Shown here: positions 53,585 to 62,633 of the stretch, piece after piece | Layout of the letters: each line of letters starts with the position of its first letter | How positions within the stretch are numbered: the first letter of the stretch is position 1 | Source of the DNA: Myxococcus flavus | GTDB lineage: Bacteria > Myxococcota > Myxococcia > Myxococcales > Myxococcaceae | Assembly (NCBI RefSeq): GCF_050038885.1 | Contig: NZ_CP143624.1 | Location: 2,542,001-2,606,000, forward strand | Direction of reading: 5' to 3' | DNA: 64,000 nucleotides | Position numbers and translations under genes: made by a program | The notes under the pieces: model-generated | What the model was told of the DNA's origin: nothing | What the model saw: the letters and a program-made list of their open reading frames with translations, nothing else | Databases searched by the model: none

Positions 53585-53688
53585 TGTTGGATTCCAAGCA
53601 TGGCACGTCGATGACGGACGAAAGACTTCAGGCAGGGGAGCCCGGCCAGTGAAGACAGCGCTGGAGGGAGTCGAAGAGCCGCAAGAGG

Positions 53689-54750
53689 CTAGCGGGCGGG
53701 CACTCCGAGGCGCTTGCTCAGACGCTCTGCGAGCTCGTTCTTGATGAGAGAGCGCGCGCGAAGCTCCTTCTGGAACTCCATGCGCGATGCGCCCCGCAGC
53801 ATCTGCTCCAGCTCCGCCGCCACGCGTCCCTTCATCACCTCGAAGGACTGGCGCACGACGGGGCCTCTCTCCACGAGCTTGAAGACGTGGAAGCCCTGCT
53901 GCGTCTGGACAACGGGAGAGACGCTCTGGGGCTCAAGGTCGACGAGCGCGGACCACACCTCGCCCGGGGCGCTGGTGGCCGTCAGCCGGGTGGTTCCAGG
54001 CCCCGGAGGCCGGTGAGCCTCGGAGGACGTCCTCTGCAAGGCGGCGAATTCCACGCCGGGAACCAACGCCTGCTCACGAAGGTACTGGGCCCGGACCCGC
54101 ATCGCCTGGCTCTCCTCGTCCGGCATCGTGGGCGTCACCCGCAGCAACAACTCCTCGACGACGAGGAAGCCGGGCGCGCGGAAGTGCGACTCGTGGCGCT
54201 CGTAGGTCTGCCGGAGCACCTCCTCCGGAAGTGCCTTGGTGGCCCGGCGCTCCATCAGCCGCTCAAGCAACCGCTCCACGCGCCACTGCTGGCGAAGTTC
54301 GGCCAAGCCGCGTGATCGGGTGGCCACGTGCTCGTTGAACGCCTCGGGACTGGGAAAGCGCCGCCGCATGACGTCGAGGGCCTCGTCCACTTCGCGCTCC
54401 TCGACGACGAGTTGCTCCTGCTCCGCGGCACGCTCGATCAGCAATTCCTCGATGAGCTGCTCGGCGATCTGCGCCTTCTGGGCTTGCGCAATGGGCTCGG
54501 GAACACGCCCATCAACCAGGACGAGGTTCTTGCGGCTCGCCGCCCACAGCGCATTGAACCGCGACAGCGAGATCTCCTCACCGTTCACGGTGGCAATTGT
54601 CCCGGTCTCCGGGCCGTCCACGTTCCCCGGCAAGAGGGCGGGTGGACTCCCCCCTGCGTCAGCGCCCGTGGCCAGCAGAACCAGAGGGAAGAGTGCGCTC
54701 CGCAGCCACCGCGCAGTGACTCGAATCAAGGATTCAAAGCTATTCCGCAC
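53689..54750 (-). CDS. Parvulin-type peptidyl-prolyl isomerase / SurA-like chaperone
   Basis: The 353-residue product begins with a signal region (LFPLVLLATGADA) and has a SurA-like helical domain (about 50-180; VNGEEISLSRFNALWAASRKN, ERAAEQEQLVVEEREVDEALDVM) and a parvulin domain (about 195-315; LVVEELLLRVTP, GVEFAALQ, VSPVVQTQQGFHVFKLVERG). Such proteins help outer-membrane and secreted proteins fold in the periplasm. The GTG start lacks a strong ribosome site. The giant secreted protein gene follows after 104 bp on the same strand, so this may be its dedicated foldase. Confidence 0.88.
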   Translation of the reverse strand: MRNSFESLIRVTARWLRSALFPLVLLATGADAGGSPPALLPGNVDGPETGTIATVNGEEISLSRFNALWAASRKNLVLVDGRVPEPIAQAQKAQIAEQLIEELLIERAAEQEQLVVEEREVDEALDVMRRRFPSPEAFNEHVATRSRGLAELRQQWRVERLLERLMERRATKALPEEVLRQTYERHESHFRAPGFLVVEELLLRVTPTMPDEESQAMRVRAQYLREQALVPGVEFAALQRTSSEAHRPPGPGTTRLTATSAPGEVWSALVDLEPQSVSPVVQTQQGFHVFKLVERGPVVRQSFEVMKGRVAAELEQMLRGASRMEFQKELRARSLIKNELAERLSKRLGVPAR

Positions 54751-55426
54751 ATGGTCCAGACTAACAATTAACCCGTGAACTGTCTATGGGTCATGAGAAC
54801 CCTCCCGGAAAGGACGAGACATGTGAGGAGTTCATATCCCGAGGCCACCGTGCCCATGTGACGCAGAGTGGAATCGAAGCGGGCGGCAAGCCGCGGATAT
54901 GACGGGAGGCCCACCGAGCTTTGGATTGCCGCGGCGCGAACAAGACCGCCGAGGTGGAGGGGGATTGGTCCATGGAGTTCATCGGCATCGACGTGCTCGA
55001 GCGGTACAGCCAAGTGCGCATCCCGGTATCGGGAGTCGAGGAGAGCCCGAGCCGGCTGTTCCAGCGCCACCAGCGGCCCGGCGCCAAGCCCTTGGCGCCC
55101 CTGGCAGTGGCCCTTCTTGGCGGGCGCATGGGCCACGGTGAGCAACCCACGGGCACTCCGCCCTCCCTCACTCCAGCGCCGGGAATAGACAGACGCCTAG
55201 CCCGTTCGGCTCGGGGGCGGGGCCGCTGGAAATCACGTGCCCGGAGGCGGCCATCCATGGCCGGAGGAGGGGCAAAGGCAATGGCATCCCAACGCGAGCG
55301 GACCGGCCCCCGGAAGACGGAGGCCGGTCCGAGACTTCCCATCAAGCTGGACCCCGTCTCTAACGGAGAATTCTTCCAGGCAGAGAAGTCACCCCAGACA
55401 CGTGAAGCGATGAGTCTCGGTGAGCG
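54751..55426. other. 676-bp stretch without a recognised gene
   Basis: Frames are open on both strands here, but none has a recognisable domain, a good start or clear coding bias. The sequence lies between the foldase gene and the group II intron remnant, so it may be old flanking DNA of mobile elements. An AT-rich 30-bp segment near 54755-54785 could hold the promoter of the foldase operon. Confidence 0.4.
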
Positions 55427-56366
55427 GTCGGGTAGACCAGGGAGATCACCCTCCCTGGCCCCCCACAGATCCGGACGTGCGGGACTACCGCATCCGGCTC
55501 TTCAGTTCATGGTTTTGCAGCGAGCGTGCGGTAGCGGTGGAGGATGCGCACGGGCGGCAACGGGTAGCGATGCAGCAGCCGCGCGAATCCCTCCCATGAC
55601 AGCGTGGCGCGCTGCGAGCGGCGTCCCAGCCACTTGCGCCATGCTTGCGCTACCCAGTACAGAAAGCGAGTGAGGCTCCGCGTGTTTCCGCTGATCTCGC
55701 CAGCGTTGCTATCCGTTGAAGTCGCGTTGAGATGGGAATGGGACTCGGTGTTCCCGCCATCTTTCCCTCCTTCGGGTCCATGTTCCGGTGCTCCCTTCCC
55801 TTCGCAGGGTCCAACCCCGGGCAGCAGCCGTTCCCCTGCCTCTGCGGTACTACGGAGCACTCCGACGCCCTGCCGCTCCTCCCGCTATCGGCTTCGTCTC
55901 CTTCGCCCTCGCGGTACCACCCTCGTCCGTCATTCGCTCCTCCGGGAGGCGGACGCATCGCCCGGAGGCCGGGGTTGTTCTGACGGGTTCCCCAACCGTG
56001 TCGTAGAGGTGGAAGAGACAGAGCCTCTCAGGTTCCTGGGGAGCCCTCATGCGTACGTGCCCCGCTCTGGCGACCCCGGTGAGGCTGAGAGTGCCTGGCC
56101 ATCCTCGCGGCGCTCCCAGTGCAGCCTTCCGTCTCTTGAACGACGTCGGCCCTCACGAGACCAACTCTTTCGAGGCTCAATGACGCGGCCCGCACGCTCG
56201 CTGTCTACGCTTCGCAGTCCGGGTTACCCCGGCGCCACGCAAGACTCGCTTCCCGCTGGTGGCCAACCTTTGCCGGGCAGGGATTTCACCTGCTGGGCTC
56301 CATGTGAGGTTTCGGTTCCTGCTAAGCCATCACGTCCTCCTCACCCAGGCTTGGCCTGGCGCACAC
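55427..56366 (-). mobile_element. Group II intron, ORF-deleted remnant
   Basis: Read on the minus strand, this 940-bp piece starts with GTGTGCGCC, a group II intron type 5' end, and finishes CTACCCGAC, a typical 3' end. Domain V is recognisable at 55468-55501: 34 nt with the AGC triad, two paired arms and the CG bulge (GAGCCGG-ATGCGG...CCGCACG-TCCGGATC). A domain VI hairpin with a bulged A follows it. The domain I segment GGAGTGCTCCGTAGTACC is also in place. Most of the reverse transcriptase gene inside is deleted. The exact 5' boundary is inferred. Confidence 0.75.
55507..55760 (-). pseudogene. ltrA: Group II intron reverse transcriptase, internal deletion
   Basis: The minus strand keeps the N-terminus (MAGTPSPIPISTRLQRIATL, from the ATG at 55760) and, in another frame, the C-terminal end (FLYWVAQAWRKWLGRRSQRA...RYPLPPVR...LAAKP, stop at 55507). 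They meet near 55690. Intact proteins of this type have about 400-450 residues, so some 350 residues including the YADD-type polymerase core are gone. No functional reverse transcriptase or maturase can be made from it. Confidence 0.75.
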
Positions 56367-56444
56367 AAGGTAGTTGTCGCGTGAGAGGGTTCAGCCGCTA
56401 CGCTTCATCTCCTGCACTGCCGGGGTGAGATTCGGAGAGGGGCC

Positions 56445-56580
56445 TGGAGTTGCCCCCGTCAAATCGGACAGCTCAAGGTTGGGAGTTAGCAGTACGGAAC
56501 TCGCGGGGTGACTTCATCTTGAGGCCCTGGTGCGGGTGGCAGCGGTTGTAGTCGTCGAACCAGGCGGGCTCAGCGCTCCC
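56445..56580 (-). mobile_element. IS3-family remnant: transposase C-terminus and one IS end
   Basis: The minus strand reads WFDDYNRCHPHQGLKMKSPREFR and stops at 56473, which is the typical C-terminal end of IS3-family transposase OrfB. It is followed by TTGACGGGGGCAACTCCA, which resembles an IS3-family terminal repeat ending near 56445. The rest of the transposase is missing beyond about 56575, where a different gene begins on the plus strand. Confidence 0.75.
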
Positions 56581-56582
56581 AC

Positions 56583-57439
56583 GGACGCTTCGAGCCGACG
56601 GCGAGACGGCCTTGTGGGTGGCCTCACTGCGCTCAGCGCGCTTCACTGCGCGACCCGTCGCAGAGAGACTCGTGCGGCAGGGGCTGTCACATGCCGAGAG
56701 CACTGTGCGATGCGCGGCCCTGGAGACGGGCCTCATCCTGGGGCTGCGCGAAGCGTGGCATGCGTGCCGGCGGCTGGTGCGGGAGCCTGGCGAGGATGGC
56801 CGCCTGGCGAGACTGGCACTTGCGCTCAGCGGGGAGCCCGCGGACGTGAAACTGCTTCTACACGCAACGGAGGAGTGGCGACTCCGTAAGGACGTGCTTT
56901 GGGCCCTGGGCTTCAGCGGGCAAAAGGCCGCGGCGGAAGCGCTGGTGGACGTGCTGCAGCGGGAGGAAGAAGTCTCCCGGTTGGCGGCCAAATCGCTCGC
57001 CATCATCACCGGACTCAATCTCACGGAGCACCTGCTCAGGGAAGACTCGGGCGACGAGGCCCCTTCATCAGCGGGAGAGGGCACCGACGACACTGAAGAC
57101 ACGGGAGCAACGGGCGCATGGCAGATTTCGTCACCGCCGGGTCGGGTGCGGGCGGCCTCGGTGTGGGACTGGTGGCAGGAGGCAAAGACATGCTTCGACG
57201 AGCGGGGGCGCTTCGTCCGGGGTGTGCCCTGGAGCCCCGTAGTCGTGGTCTCTGAGTTGACGCGGGCCCCCACGTGCCTGAGCCCGGTCTGGGCGCTGGA
57301 GCTGGCCATCCGCACCCGGGGGGCCATCCAGGTGGCGACCTCGGCGCGAGCGGCCCTCCAGTTACGGCAACTCCAGGGCTCGGCGGCGCTGCGCCTGGAT
57401 TCGATTCCCCGTGGTTTCGACAGCCTGATGACCGCCTGA
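56583..57439 (+). pseudogene. TIGR02270-like HEAT protein, 5' end lost
   Basis: From about 56583 the plus strand reads LRADGETALWVASLRSARF and continues as a helical HEAT-like protein (ESTVRCAALETGLILGL, WRLRKDVLWALGFSGQKAAAEAL, VSRLAAKSLAIITGL) followed by a DWWQEAKTCFDERGRFVRG segment, which fits my memory of the TIGR02270 family. Family members are near 400 residues; about the first 120-150 are absent because an IS3 remnant abuts here. No start codon with a ribosome site is visible at the junction. Such genes often sit with type VI secretion effectors and ketosynthase-like genes in myxobacteria. Confidence 0.7.
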
Positions 57440-57470
57440 TGGCGGAGGCGTTCTTTCCGAGAGAGGTCCC

Positions 57471-58556
57471 TTGGGTCCGTTGCTGATAGCGACCGGTGCG
57501 GTAACGAGCGTCGGGCACTCCGTGGATGCCGCCTGCGCGGCGATTCGCGCCGGCATTTCGCGGCCCCGGAAGCTTCGGGAGTTCCGGGTGGTGGAAGAGG
57601 AATCGCAGGAAGACATCCCAGTGTCGGGCCACCCCATCCGGGGCTACACGGATGGCTTCCAGCTCATCGGCCGGTGGTTGCGGCTGGCGCAAGGCGCCGT
57701 GGAGGACGGGCTCTCTCATCCTGGAATGTCGGGCATGCCCACTTCCTTCTGGCGGAAGACGGGGCTCATTGTCGTGACACCCCCTGCGGACGACGAGGTC
57801 TTCCTGTCGGAGCAGGGCGGAGCGCTGGAGCAGATTCGCGAGAGCTACCTCCAGCCGCTTCATCGCTCGCTCGGACTGGCCATCGCCGAACCGAACGTGG
57901 AGCTCATCGCCATCGGGCATGCAGGCACCGCCGCAGGCCTCCAGCATGGCCTGCAATGGATGGCCTCACGAGGCCTGGAGCGCGTGCTCCTGATCGCGGT
58001 GGATTCGTACATCGACGAGGTCCTTCTCCAGCAGCTCGCCAGTCACCGCCGGCTGAAGACCGAGGACCATCCGGTCGGGTTGATGCCCGGGGAGGCCGGC
58101 ATGTGCCTGCTGGTGGAGTCGCAAGCAAGCGCGCGTCGCCGGGGCGTAGCGCCCGCCATCCTCATCGACACGATTGCGACGGGCCGGGAGCCCGACCACT
58201 TCGGCTCAGGGCGGCAGAACATGGGCCGCGGGCTCACCGCGTGCATCCAGGAAGTCCTATCGGGCCTGCCGTCTCCCTTCGCGGGGGATATCTACTCCGA
58301 CCTCAATGGAGAGCAGTGGCGGGCTCACGAGTGGGGTTGCGTGCGCGTTCACCTCGACACGCGGCTCGGTGCGGTTCAATTGCACCTGCCCGGCACCTAC
58401 GTGGGAGACGTAGGGGCGGCCAGTGGCGCGCTGGGCGTATGCCTGGCCGCGCACGACCTCTCCCGGGGCCATGGCCGGCAGGATTGCTCGCTCGTGATTT
58501 CGAGCTCCGAGCACGGTGAGGTGGGCTGCGTGTCACTTCGGAGGTGCAACGCATGA
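57471..58556 (+). CDS. Ketosynthase-like (thiolase-fold) protein lacking catalytic Cys
   Basis: The 361-residue protein has the thiolase fold of beta-ketoacyl synthases: LLIATGAVTSVGHSVDAACAAIRAG at the start, an IGHAGTAAGLQHGLQ segment where the ACxxG nucleophile loop should be, then VLLIAVDS and MPGEAGMCLLVE. The Cys is replaced (AGTAAG), and the following His signatures are not clear, so it should not condense acyl chains. Similar ketosynthase-like genes accompany type VI secretion and TIGR02270 genes in myxobacteria. The TTG start has GAGAGG upstream. Its stop overlaps the start of the next, broken gene (ATGA). Confidence 0.75.
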   Translation: MGPLLIATGAVTSVGHSVDAACAAIRAGISRPRKLREFRVVEEESQEDIPVSGHPIRGYTDGFQLIGRWLRLAQGAVEDGLSHPGMSGMPTSFWRKTGLIVVTPPADDEVFLSEQGGALEQIRESYLQPLHRSLGLAIAEPNVELIAIGHAGTAAGLQHGLQWMASRGLERVLLIAVDSYIDEVLLQQLASHRRLKTEDHPVGLMPGEAGMCLLVESQASARRRGVAPAILIDTIATGREPDHFGSGRQNMGRGLTACIQEVLSGLPSPFAGDIYSDLNGEQWRAHEWGCVRVHLDTRLGAVQLHLPGTYVGDVGAASGALGVCLAAHDLSRGHGRQDCSLVISSSEHGEVGCVSLRRCNA

Positions 58557-58971
58557 GCGCTGTCTATCTGCCCGTCTAAGTCCAGAATGCGCTCGAGGAC
58601 AACCTGGAGCTCCTGCCACGCATCCGCGCTGGCACTCCCCAGCGCAAGGCTCTCGAGTTCTGCTCGAACTTCCGCATCGCGGGTATCGGGAAGCTCTTCC
58701 TGGCTGGCTCGCCCGACGCGTTCCGCTTCCACCTGCACCAGAGTGGTCGCGCTTTCGCCTTCTTCTTGGCGCACGCAGAAGTGTGGGGCCCGAGGCCCTC
58801 GTCACGGAGGGACGCTTTTGCGTCGAGGGACTCAGCTTGGTTTACATGGCCGAGCACCAGGGGCTGACGACCGAGCCGGACTACCTTCACATTCCATCGC
58901 TCGCGAGAAAGGGACATCCTCCGGCGTTTGATGCCCGCTCTTGGGAGCGCATCGACGTGGTGACCGACTGA
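58553..58971 (+). pseudogene. Conserved gene after the ketosynthase-like gene, broken
   Basis: The ATG at 58553 overlaps the previous stop, but a TAA at 58577-58579 ends the frame after eight codons (MSAVYLPV). Without it the frame would continue as VQNALEDNLELLPRIRAGTP and LEFCSNFRIAGIGKLFL. Near 58780 the sense changes to another frame (GPEALVTEGRFCVEGLSLVYMAEHQGL...SWERIDVVTD), ending at 58971. There are thus at least two lesions, a stop and a frameshift or internal deletion. An immunity protein of the Imm49 type is a possible relative, but this is weak. Confidence 0.6.
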
Positions 58972-59039
58972 GAGGGTATTGACTCGTTTCACCTGCTCTC
59001 AGCGGCAGTGCAGGTTGCCTGGGTTGCATGGCAGCGACA

Positions 59040-60761
59040 TCAGAGCTGCACGTGCACTACGCCTGAGCGCCGACAAGACTCCGCAGCCTCACCGGACCAT
59101 GACGTGTGGCCGGCTGCCTCGACTTCGACATGCAGCGACTGGCTCCGAACCCTCCCCAGCCGCCATCGGCCTTCCGCGTCCGTGAGCCCGCGCGCGGGCG
59201 GCAGGGAGACCACCTCGCTCCCAGCGATGACGCGCGCGCCGTACACAGGGGCACCTGCGGCCGTGACGAGCACCTCACAGGCCGGCCCCGCCGTGTCTAC
59301 CTGAACAGAGACAGCGTGCTCCGCGCCGTCCTCCCCTACCTCCGCGACGGTGCTGACGTAGTGCTCGTGAGCTGAAAGAGCCACCAGCACGCGATACCTC
59401 CCGGGCGCCAGGAGAGACACCGCCACCCCGCCCTCCTCCTGAAGGAAGGCATCCGCGGCGTGCGTCCGCCATACGTCACCATCGCTCCAGCGCTGGAGCA
59501 CGAACACCGGATAGGGCCTTCGCGTCCCCGCCCCCAGTTGCCCGCGCAGGAAGCCATCCACGCGGAGGACCAGCCATCGGTACGCCGTCACGCGCCATGA
59601 CACCTGGGCCTCGGCCACGCCGGGCTCGGGCATGAAGTCGAATGTCTGCCGCGCCGCCGCCACCGGCCGGCCAGAAGCGGGTGCCACCACTTCGGCAATG
59701 AACTGGGACGGTGCCCACGACGGCAGTCCCGGCGCTACGAAGCTTCCATCCTGCGCGAGCGCTAGCACCCGGCCATCCGGTCCCAGCAAGGTCACGCCCT
59801 CCGGCGGCGCGGAGGTCCCCTCCAGCACAAGCCGCCCGCGCAGCGTCACCGCTCCACCCACGCCGCCGGGAAAGAGTCGGTCCACATCGAGCACCACCGA
59901 CTCCACGCGGCCATCGCGAAGCGGCACCTCCACCGGACCGCCCTCCTGCCCCGCCGCGCTCCGCAGCCACAATCGCACCTGCGGGTCCGAGGGCAGCGGC
60001 AGCAGCGAGAGCGGCTCGCCCACAGGCAGCGGCAACGGCGTCCCGTCCGCCAGCGCCGAGGCGATGGCCGGCGCCACGTGCCGCACCACTGGCAGCAGCT
60101 CGCTCGCGTGCTCGGCGTCTCGTGGATCCAACGAAGCAGCGCGCTCCATCCGCACGGAGAATGGGCCATGCTCGGGCCGAGCCCCCGCCAGAGTCACGCG
60201 CACACCAGTGGGCCGTCGCGCGAACAACACGCCCCCATCCAGGAGACCCGCGATGGGCACGTCGTCCGGCGCGATGTCTCCCCACCAGAAGGTGCCATCC
60301 GGCGCCCAAGCCACGACCTGATACCGGGGCGCCGGGGGCACGGGTATCGGCCCCAGCACTCCTCCCGTCGCGGAGGGCGTCACGTCCACTGACCGCCACT
60401 CCGAGACGTTGGCCAGGTCCTCCAGCCGCCCGGGCCCAGCGCCCTCACCTCCCACGCGCTTCGATTCCTCCCAGAGGTGCCGGTCCCTCTCGGAGATGAA
60501 GGCCGCGCCCACGCGCGCCTCGCCCAGGAACGGTTGCCCCCCCTCGAGCACCACGCGCAACTGCAAGCCCTCCAGCTTCGTAGGCTCGGGAGGAGGCGCC
60601 ACTCGCGCAGGCACCGTGCCCTCGGCGCGTACGACGGGCGCAGGCAAAGCGCCGGGCACGCCAGCGGGCACGGGCCACAGCCACCACGCCACCAGCCCGG
60701 CCAGCAGCAACATCAGCGCGGCGGCCCATGGCCACCGCGCGCGCTGTCCCGTGGGCCTCAA
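59040..60761 (-). CDS. Single-pass membrane protein with carboxypeptidase-regulatory-like domains
   Basis: The 573-residue product has one N-terminal membrane helix (WAAALMLLLAGLVAWWLW) and a long periplasmic part of beta-sandwich domains. Segments such as LRGRLVLEGTSAPPEGVTLLGPDG, VSLLAPGRYRVLVA and APVYGARVIAGSEVVSLPPARGLTDAEGRWRL fit carboxypeptidase-regulatory-like folds, common in myxobacterial surface proteins. It overlaps the upstream DNase I-like gene by 4 bp (ATGA). No enzymatic motif was seen. Confidence 0.75.
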   Translation of the reverse strand: MRPTGQRARWPWAAALMLLLAGLVAWWLWPVPAGVPGALPAPVVRAEGTVPARVAPPPEPTKLEGLQLRVVLEGGQPFLGEARVGAAFISERDRHLWEESKRVGGEGAGPGRLEDLANVSEWRSVDVTPSATGGVLGPIPVPPAPRYQVVAWAPDGTFWWGDIAPDDVPIAGLLDGGVLFARRPTGVRVTLAGARPEHGPFSVRMERAASLDPRDAEHASELLPVVRHVAPAIASALADGTPLPLPVGEPLSLLPLPSDPQVRLWLRSAAGQEGGPVEVPLRDGRVESVVLDVDRLFPGGVGGAVTLRGRLVLEGTSAPPEGVTLLGPDGRVLALAQDGSFVAPGLPSWAPSQFIAEVVAPASGRPVAAARQTFDFMPEPGVAEAQVSWRVTAYRWLVLRVDGFLRGQLGAGTRRPYPVFVLQRWSDGDVWRTHAADAFLQEEGGVAVSLLAPGRYRVLVALSAHEHYVSTVAEVGEDGAEHAVSVQVDTAGPACEVLVTAAGAPVYGARVIAGSEVVSLPPARGLTDAEGRWRLGRVRSQSLHVEVEAAGHTSWSGEAAESCRRSGVVHVQL

Positions 60762-61621
60762 TCCGTGTCGCTGTTGGAATACAGGGTCAGGTAGATGGGC
60801 GCGTGGTCCGACAGCCGGGTGACGAAGTCCCGCGTGTTCGCGATGTAGTCGCGGCCCGCCGACGAGAACTCCGTCACGTAGGTCGGCTGCATCCAGAAGT
60901 GGTCATACGCATTCACGTAGCCGCCACTGAGGTTGATGGTGGTGGCCACGTCCAGCTTGCACGCCACCGTTGGGGACAGCGACACCAGGTTCGACCAGGA
61001 TGCCGAGGCACACGACATGTTGTGGTCCCCCACCAGGATGGCGTCCTGGTCGGTGCTGCTGGCGTCCTGCACCGACTTGAACACCGCTGCGAAGCGCTTC
61101 ACCTCCGCGTCGCGGTCGGGAAGGTTGCCCCAGACGGTGTGCCAGTTGAGGAACGTGTAGTCCGCGCCCGTGGGCGTGTGCCGGACCCGGACGACCTGCG
61201 GCTCGCGCTCGAACACGTCTCCCGTGTCCGAGTACACGCTGGACGACAGCAGCGACACCGTGTCCGTCCGGTACAGCACCGCGTAGATTTCCTTGTACGA
61301 CGAGCGCCCGATGAGCGGCGTCTGCGCGTAGTTCCACCTCACGCCGGAGACGGCGTTGAGCTCCGCCACGATGGCCGGCACCACGTTGGCGTTCATCACC
61401 TCCTGCAGGAACACCAGGTCACAGCCGTTGTTGGAGTTGCTGTTCGCCCCGTACTGCCGCCAGATCTGCTCCGCGTCCTCGCGGTACGTCTGCTCCGCGG
61501 TCCACCCCTCGTGGCGCAGGTTCCAGCTCACCACGCGGAGATACGAGCCCGCCTGAGCCAGCGTGGGAACAGCCAGGACGACCAGCACCACCGCGCGCAA
61601 CCAGCAGGACGACAATCCCAT
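60758..61621 (-). CDS. Exported endonuclease/exonuclease/phosphatase-family protein
   Basis: The 287-residue protein has a signal peptide (AVPTLAQAGS) and the DNase I-like fold: VVSWNLRHEG (Asn), LVFLQEV (Glu), FLNWHTVWGN (His), VGDHNM (Asp-His-Asn) and LSDHAPI (Asp-His). Members cut DNA, RNA or phosphoesters with Mg2+. Secretion suggests nucleic acid degradation outside the cell, as expected of predators. It shares a 4-bp overlap with the downstream membrane protein gene and is divergent from the 61930 gene across a 308-bp gap. Confidence 0.85.
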   Translation of the reverse strand: MGLSSCWLRAVVLVVLAVPTLAQAGSYLRVVSWNLRHEGWTAEQTYREDAEQIWRQYGANSNSNNGCDLVFLQEVMNANVVPAIVAELNAVSGVRWNYAQTPLIGRSSYKEIYAVLYRTDTVSLLSSSVYSDTGDVFEREPQVVRVRHTPTGADYTFLNWHTVWGNLPDRDAEVKRFAAVFKSVQDASSTDQDAILVGDHNMSCASASWSNLVSLSPTVACKLDVATTINLSGGYVNAYDHFWMQPTYVTEFSSAGRDYIANTRDFVTRLSDHAPIYLTLYSNSDTD

Positions 61622-61813
61622 CGAGTGACCTCGCCGTGAGAGAGGCGGCCATGCGGCGCGGCCGCACGCGCGAACGCAGCGCGCGCAAGTGTCCTAGTGG
61701 ATGAGCTCCGCGACGGGCAACGAACTTTCCTGAAACACAAGAAATACAGAGTCAATAGAGACCCACGAGGCGGCGGGATTCGCCTCGTCCGGGTCGAACC
61801 GCGACACGCACAA

Positions 61814-61836
61814 CAAACGCAACTTGATTGCATTTG
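61814..61836. promoter_or_regulatory. Candidate operator, copy 1, in the divergent gap 61622-61929
   Basis: CAAACGCA-N7-TGCATTTG is an 8-7-8 inverted repeat with one mismatch. It shares ACTTGA(G)TTGCATTTGAATC with the second copy at 63322-63344. A nested 7-7-7 repeat (CTTGATT...AATCAAG, 61823-61843) is also present. It lies about 95 bp before the 61930 start. The rest of the 308-bp gap shows only AT-rich promoter-like DNA. Confidence 0.55.
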
Positions 61837-61929
61837 AATCAAGATGGCAGATTATCGCGGGCGTTCCCGGAATGGGGACCTGGCGGGGACGGCGGAGCTC
61901 TGCCCAACCGCGAAGGAGGGCGCGTCATC

Positions 61930-62589
61930 GTGAACCGTCTCGTCTGGAGCATTGGATTCGGAGGGCTGGTGCTGGCCTGCGCCCTGGCGCTCTGGCTTCG
62001 TCGGCCCCTGGAGCGCGCGCCCCTCCTCGAGCCCGAGCCCCTCGCCGCGCGTGTCGTCCAGCCGCCGCTGCCGCCGGCGTTACCCGCCGAGCCAACGCCT
62101 CGTCCCAGGCGTCAGGCGGTCACCACGCCCCAGACGCCGCCGAAGGCGCTGCCCACCGAGGAGCCCGCTCGGGAACGTCCCACCCGTTCCCGGCGCACGC
62201 CTCCCCTCCAGCGCCTCCGCCTGGCGAACGCGCTGCGCGGCGCGCACCCCAGCCCCGACGCCCGCCGCGAAGCCGTGCTGGCGGAGCTGACGGCCTCCGG
62301 CGAGAGCCAGGCCCCGTGGACGGACCTGGCCCGCGCGGCCCTGGGGCAGTGGCGGGCCCAGGTGGAAGCCGACGTGCTGCCCGTCACGGCCGAACCGGCG
62401 CGCTGCTTCGAGGCGGGCTGTGTCGCACGCATCACCTTCCCGGACGCCGACTCGTTTCAGGAGTCCTTCCGTCGCACGCCGGACCTGCGGCTCGGCGAAG
62501 ACACCGCGCACATGCAGCTCCCACCCGAGCGCCTCGCGTCGGGCGAGGTCGTGGCCTCGTGGCTCGTCCTCCCGCCCGCGGCGCCCTGA
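61930..62589 (+). CDS. Membrane-anchored protein with Pro-rich stalk
   Basis: The GTG at 61930, with GAAGGAGG about 11 nt upstream, gives 219 residues. One N-terminal helix (SIGFGGLVLACALALWL) is followed by a Pro/Arg-rich stalk (about 30-85) and a small C-terminal domain with two Cys (ARCFEAGCVARI). No family was recognised. It lies 44 bp before the first EHACYH lipoprotein gene and is probably in the same transcript, behind a palindromic operator. Confidence 0.65.
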   Translation: MNRLVWSIGFGGLVLACALALWLRRPLERAPLLEPEPLAARVVQPPLPPALPAEPTPRPRRQAVTTPQTPPKALPTEEPARERPTRSRRTPPLQRLRLANALRGAHPSPDARREAVLAELTASGESQAPWTDLARAALGQWRAQVEADVLPVTAEPARCFEAGCVARITFPDADSFQESFRRTPDLRLGEDTAHMQLPPERLASGEVVASWLVLPPAAP

Positions 62590-62633
62590 GCCCTCCCTTT
62601 CACCCCGCAGTACCCCTCCAAGGAGTCATCACC

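Noticed and set aside
54768..55345. Open frames on both strands between the foldase gene and the intron
   Set aside because: No domain, start signal or consistent codon bias; kept only as an unassigned stretch.
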